Shown here piece after piece: positions 60,291-64,000 of a DNA stretch of 64,000 bases (positions are counted from its first letter, which is position 1; each line of letters opens with the position of its first letter). A program made the position numbers and the translations under genes. The notes below the pieces were generated by a model. The model saw only the letters and a list, made by a program, of their open reading frames with translations, was not told the origin of the DNA and did no database searches. This DNA is from an uncultured Caulobacterales bacterium (GTDB lineage Bacteria; Pseudomonadota; Alphaproteobacteria; Caulobacterales; Caulobacteraceae), in NCBI GenBank assembly GCA_903858685.1, contig CAIOJR010000101.1:30763-94762 (forward strand). The letters are read 5' to 3'.

Positions 60291-60506
60291 TCAGGCTCGG
60301 AGTGCGACGCTGATCTGTTCAGCGGCGATGCCGAAGCGCACGGTGGCCTTGCTGGAATGCTCGGCCGAGCGGCGTTTCCATTCAGCGCGGGCCTGATCGC
60401 GGGTTGCGAATGGACCGAACACCTGTTGAGCGCCGTCCTTCACATTGCTGAACGACAGGCACTCATATTCGCCGCCGATTACCCAATAGCGTTCTGTCGT
60501 TCCCAT
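60291..60506 (-). CDS. Small DUF4170-like protein
   Basis: 'YWVIGGEYECLSFSNVKDGAQQVFGPFATRDQARAEWKRRSAEHSSKATVRFGIAAE'. Confidence 0.75.
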   Translation of the reverse strand: MGTTERYWVIGGEYECLSFSNVKDGAQQVFGPFATRDQARAEWKRRSAEHSSKATVRFGIAAEQISVALRA

Positions 60507-60606
60507 GGTCTGATCTCTCTTTGGGGAGCTCATTGATGAGCGTGTGAGAAGACCCTAGCCACGCCAGACCCGTTCAGCGAACGAATTGAAGCGGAAATGT
60601 CATATA

Positions 60607-60637
60607 ACAACAGCTGTTGTGTTGTAATGTTTTTACA
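60607..60637. promoter_or_regulatory. Paired palindromes, candidate operator for DUF4170-aceA-glcB transcription unit
   Basis: ACAACAGCTGTTGT (60607-60620) and TGTAATGTTTTTACA (60623-60637). Confidence 0.5.
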
Positions 60638-60651
60638 TCATGACAGGAAGG

Positions 60652-61596
60652 CTAGTCCGCCGCCCGTCCAGCGCCTCCGGTCAGGTTGGGCAGGGCGGGG
60701 GACTCCAAGCCCTCAAGCGCGGGGCTGGCGTCGGCCTGATCAAAGCCTTGCATGATCCGGGCGAAACGATCCTGCACGGTGACGCGCATATTGGGATGGG
60801 TGAAGATATAGAGTTGGTTGGCGCGCACCGCCTCCAATACGCGCAAGGCTACGCGTTCGGGGTCGATTCCAGCCTGAACCAGACCCGAAGTCGTGATTCC
60901 CTCCGATGCTTCAGGCCCCCCGAAACGATCCGGGCGATTGCGGGTCGACTTGTCGATATTGGTGCGCACAAAGCCAGGGCAAAGCACGCTGACCCCGATA
61001 TTGTCCGCCGCCAGCTGTCCCGCCCAGCCTTCGGACATGGCCACAACGGCGAACTTGGTGGCGCAATAGGGCTCCATCCCCGGGGGCGAGATCATGCCTG
61101 CCATGGAGGCCGTATTGACCACATGGCCGCCGTCGCCATGCGCGCGAAGATGGGGCAGAAACGCCTCCAGCCCATAGATGACGCCCATCAGATTGACCTG
61201 GATGACCCAGTCCCAGTCCGCAGGTCGCACCTGATCGATCGGACCGCCTGCGCCCACACCGGCGTTGTTGCACACCAGATGGACCTTGCCGAAGGTCGCC
61301 ACCGTCTTTTCGGCAGCCGCTTTCAGGGCCGCGCGGTCGGTGACGTCGCAGATCAGTCCGGCGGCTTGGACCTGACGCTCCTCAAGGGCGCTGACCGCAG
61401 CCGCCAGCGGCGCTTCTTCGATGTCGGCCAGCATGACATTCATGCCCGCCGCGCCAAAGGCGTGGGCCATGGCCAGACCTATGCCGCTGGCGCCGCCGGT
61501 GATGAAGGCCGTCTTGCCGCTGAGATCGATCATCTGTATTTCCCCCGCCTCTTGTCCTTGTGAGGCCAGTGTCCCTCGCACGGGCGCCCCTGGCAA
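60652..61596 (-). CDS. SDR family oxidoreductase
   Basis: 'LSGKTAFITGGASGIGLAMAHAFGAAGMNVMLADIE', 'NNAGVGAGG', 'YCATKFAVVAMSEG'; ORF may start internally at MIDLSGK. Confidence 0.93.
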   Translation of the reverse strand: MPGAPVRGTLASQGQEAGEIQMIDLSGKTAFITGGASGIGLAMAHAFGAAGMNVMLADIEEAPLAAAVSALEERQVQAAGLICDVTDRAALKAAAEKTVATFGKVHLVCNNAGVGAGGPIDQVRPADWDWVIQVNLMGVIYGLEAFLPHLRAHGDGGHVVNTASMAGMISPPGMEPYCATKFAVVAMSEGWAGQLAADNIGVSVLCPGFVRTNIDKSTRNRPDRFGGPEASEGITTSGLVQAGIDPERVALRVLEAVRANQLYIFTHPNMRVTVQDRFARIMQGFDQADASPALEGLESPALPNLTGGAGRAAD

Positions 61597-61611
61597 GCGG
61601 ACGGCGACGCC

Positions 61612-62325
61612 TCAGCTTGACGGCGTGGCGCGCCGTTTCAGTTCGCGCTGGGCGTTCCAGACAGCGTCAGCGTCCATATCCGTCTGGCGCGACATCCATT
61701 GCAGATAGTCCAGCGGCGCCTCGCTCCAGGCGCTGCCGCGATGTTTGCCGAAAGGCACGGTCGGCATGAGTTTGGGCTCCTTGGTCCAGAGGATCATGTC
61801 CTCAACCGAGGCGCGTTTCAGAAGCTCCACCAGAACATAGGCCGTCACCCATGCGTCCGGCCCGGCCCGGTGCGGCGGCATGGCCAGCGCATTGTCCAGC
61901 TTCAGGCCCAGCCAGTAGCGCAGAACCTGATTGGTGTGGCGCGGCGCCTCCGGCCAGACTCTCAAGGCGCTCTTGTAGGTGCAGATCCAGGGCAGCTGTT
62001 CGGTCGCAGCCTCGGTCACGAATTGTTGCTCAAAGGCGCTGTTATGGGCCACCAGCACGTCCGGCGCCGGTCCTCCCCAGACGGCCTGATGCAGGCGCTC
62101 CGGCGTGCAGACCGGCGAGTCTGAGGTGAAGTCGTCTTCTGTGATGTGATGAACGGCCATGGTTTCAGGCGGGATGCCGTTCAGCGGGCGATAGAGGCGC
62201 GCCATCGGGCGTTCCACCTCATAGTCGCCGCCGGACGGCACGACGTCGGCGCGCCCGAACTCGATGATCTCCGCAGGCGGCTCAACACCGGTGGTTTCCA
62301 GGTCAATTACACGAAAACGGGTCAC
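61612..62325 (-). CDS. DEDD 3'-5' exonuclease (ExoX/DnaQ-like)
   Basis: 'FRVIDLETTGVEPPAEIIEFG', 'DVLVAHNSAFEQQFV', C-terminal 'VPFGKHRGSAWSEAPLDYLQWM'; GTG start chosen. Confidence 0.85.
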   Translation of the reverse strand: MTRFRVIDLETTGVEPPAEIIEFGRADVVPSGGDYEVERPMARLYRPLNGIPPETMAVHHITEDDFTSDSPVCTPERLHQAVWGGPAPDVLVAHNSAFEQQFVTEAATEQLPWICTYKSALRVWPEAPRHTNQVLRYWLGLKLDNALAMPPHRAGPDAWVTAYVLVELLKRASVEDMILWTKEPKLMPTVPFGKHRGSAWSEAPLDYLQWMSRQTDMDADAVWNAQRELKRRATPSS

Positions 62326-62523
62326 ACATGCGCCTTTGCCATCCCATGCTGAAGCATGTTGCGACCAGCTTGGCGCCATCGGTCGCCACACTCAACCCTG
62401 GCGTTGCCTAATGGCAATTCGTCGCGATAGTAGAGTGTCTGGCCAGGTGGAAAGAACTGGACGGGGCGCGTAAAGCCAAGATTATGAAGGCCGAAACGAT
62501 CGCGCTTCATCCCATGGGGTCAA

Positions 62524-63702
62524 ATGAGTCGGTTTACATCAGACCCCAAGACCTTTGTGGCTGGAGGCTTTGCGGCCCTCAGACGCGGTGCGCCGCAAGA
62601 AGCGATCGGGGCGTTTCGCCGTGCGATTTCAGCGGGGCTGGGCGACGCAGATGTCTGGTTTGGCCTTGCAGGCGCGCAGCGGAGTCTGGGCGCGAGAGAT
62701 GAAGAGCTGGCGGCGCTGGATCAGGCGCTGAATCGCGACACCCGCCACATGCCCTCCCTGATCGCCAAGGGCGACTGGTATGCTCGGGCGGGAGATGTCC
62801 GCGCCGCTGATTCCTACTATGCCGCCGCACTGAAGTTGGGGGCTCTGATCAACGCGCCGCCGCCGGAGCTTCGCCGGCAACTGGAACGGATCGAGGCGGC
62901 CCGGCAGCAATACAGGCAGGACTATGAGGCCCATCTGACCTCGGCCCTCACTCGGGAAGGGCTCGGCGCCCCTGGCGCGGAGCGCTTCGCCCATGCTCTG
63001 GACCTGTTGCTCGGGCGCCGCGAAGTCTTCGTCCAGCAGCCGCGACATTTCTATTTTCCCGAACTGCCTCAGGTGCAGTTCTATGAGCGTGAACGCTTTG
63101 ACTGGGCGCCCGCGCTGGAAAGCGCGACACCGGATATTGTCGAGGAATTGAGAGCCGTCGTCGCCAATCCCGCGGGTGTTGCGCCCTATATGGAGACCAC
63201 GCCCGACCGACCTCGCTTCAACACCAACGGTCTGGAGAACAATCCGGACTGGAGCGCCTTTTTTCTGATCAAGAATGGCGTCGAGGTGGAGGAGAACACA
63301 AGGCGCTGCCCGCGCACCATGGCGGCGCTGCGTCATGTTCCGCTCTGCCGGATTGATGGTCGAACGCCGTCGGTCCTGTTTTCACTGCTCAAGCCCGGAA
63401 CGAAGATCCCGCCGCACAACGGCTTCATGAATGCGCGTCTGATCTGCCATCTGCCGCTGATCGTGCCGCCGGACTGCGCGTTACGGGTAGGCAATGAGAC
63501 CCGCACCTGGACAGAAGGGCGGGTGGTCAGTTTCGATGACAGTATCGAGCATGAGGCCTGGAACTATAGTTCCGAACTGCGGAGCGTTCTCATCTTTGAT
63601 GTGTGGAAGCCGGAACTGACGGAGCAGGAGCGCCGTCTGGTCTCCACCATGCTGTCCGCCATCAATGACTATCAGGGGCGGGGCGGGGAGTGGGTGGAAT
63701 AG
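62524..63702 (+). CDS. TPR-containing aspartyl/asparaginyl beta-hydroxylase family protein
   Basis: N-terminal TPR-like repeats; 'GTKIPPHNGFMNARLICHLPLIVPPDCALRVGNETRTWTEGRVVSFDDSIEHEAWNYSSELRSVLIFDVWKPEL'. Confidence 0.9.
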   Translation: MSRFTSDPKTFVAGGFAALRRGAPQEAIGAFRRAISAGLGDADVWFGLAGAQRSLGARDEELAALDQALNRDTRHMPSLIAKGDWYARAGDVRAADSYYAAALKLGALINAPPPELRRQLERIEAARQQYRQDYEAHLTSALTREGLGAPGAERFAHALDLLLGRREVFVQQPRHFYFPELPQVQFYERERFDWAPALESATPDIVEELRAVVANPAGVAPYMETTPDRPRFNTNGLENNPDWSAFFLIKNGVEVEENTRRCPRTMAALRHVPLCRIDGRTPSVLFSLLKPGTKIPPHNGFMNARLICHLPLIVPPDCALRVGNETRTWTEGRVVSFDDSIEHEAWNYSSELRSVLIFDVWKPELTEQERRLVSTMLSAINDYQGRGGEWVE

Positions 63703-63730
63703 CGCCCCCAACGCCGCTTCACCCACAGCA

Positions 63731-64000
63731 TCATCTGGGTTGAGACCAGCCTGGCGGCGGCGGCGGCGGCGGCGGCGGCGCTTCATCGCCGGGACCCAGA
63801 TTGCCGAAGTTGCGCAGGCACTGGCGATAGACGCCTTGATAACGCGCCTCGCTACCTTCAGTGGCGCCGCGCTGCCCGGCATTGGCGCCAAGCTCGGCGC
63901 CTGCAATCGCGCCGGCGCCCGCCCCGATCAGGGCGCCCGTGCGGTGACCGACGGCGGCGCCGAGGTTCGCTCCGACCACCAGACCCGCCAGGGCGCCGCC
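63731..64000 (-). CDS. Glycine-zipper protein, 5' end cut by window
   Basis: 'GANLGAAVGHRTGALIGAGAGAIAGAELGANAGQRG...' then polyproline C-terminus; frame open to window end. Confidence 0.75.
   Translation of the reverse strand, partial: GGALAGLVVGANLGAAVGHRTGALIGAGAGAIAGAELGANAGQRGATEGSEARYQGVYRQCLRNFGNLGPGDEAPPPPPPPPPGWSQPR
63753..63780. repeat. (GGC)n trinucleotide microsatellite
   Basis: 28 nt of uninterrupted GGC repeat, encoding a run of 9 Pro on the minus strand. Confidence 0.95.

Noticed and set aside
63753-63780. GGC repeats as a possible CRISPR/tandem array
   Set aside because: Simple trinucleotide microsatellite inside a CDS; no spacers.

Overview
High-GC, Caulobacterales/sphingomonad-like alphaproteobacterial chromosome segment, densely coding, about 53 supported CDS. 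No rRNA, tRNA, CRISPR array or transposase was recognised. The core (about 28.4-45.5 kb) is a lignin-aromatic catabolic island. It holds a LysR regulator and a complete protocatechuate 4,5-cleavage (PDC) operon, ligC-ligK-ligU-DUF1932 dehydrogenase-ligJ-ligI-ligA-ligB. Convergent to it is a second, diverged LigA/LigB-type ring-cleavage pair behind pobA (pobA-ligA2-ligB2), with a divergent AraC regulator. A MarR-controlled hydroxycinnamate module follows: vanillin dehydrogenase, feruloyl/coumaroyl-CoA hydratase-lyase, CoA ligase, MFS transporter, plus an exported amidohydrolase. Left flank: GH29 fucosidase (partial), TetR, methylarginine hydrolase plus permease, beta-oxidation and CoA-ester enzymes, fetAB, patatin lipoprotein, a DUF2126/transglutaminase giant that appears to start at CTG, rsmC/rsuA-like genes, an orphan Rieske oxygenase, and acyl-CoA dehydrogenase plus MFS. 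Right flank: TonB-dependent receptor, glyoxylate bypass (DUF4170-aceA-glcB), SDR, exonuclease, TPR-Asp/Asn beta-hydroxylase, and a glycine-zipper protein cut by the window end. Most notable points: the pobA-linked second extradiol dioxygenase, the CTG start, the terminator-like hairpin between aceA and glcB, palindromes in the probable aceA promoter, and several uncharacterised proteins embedded in the catabolic clusters. Family calls come from reading the translations and recalled motifs; no search was run.
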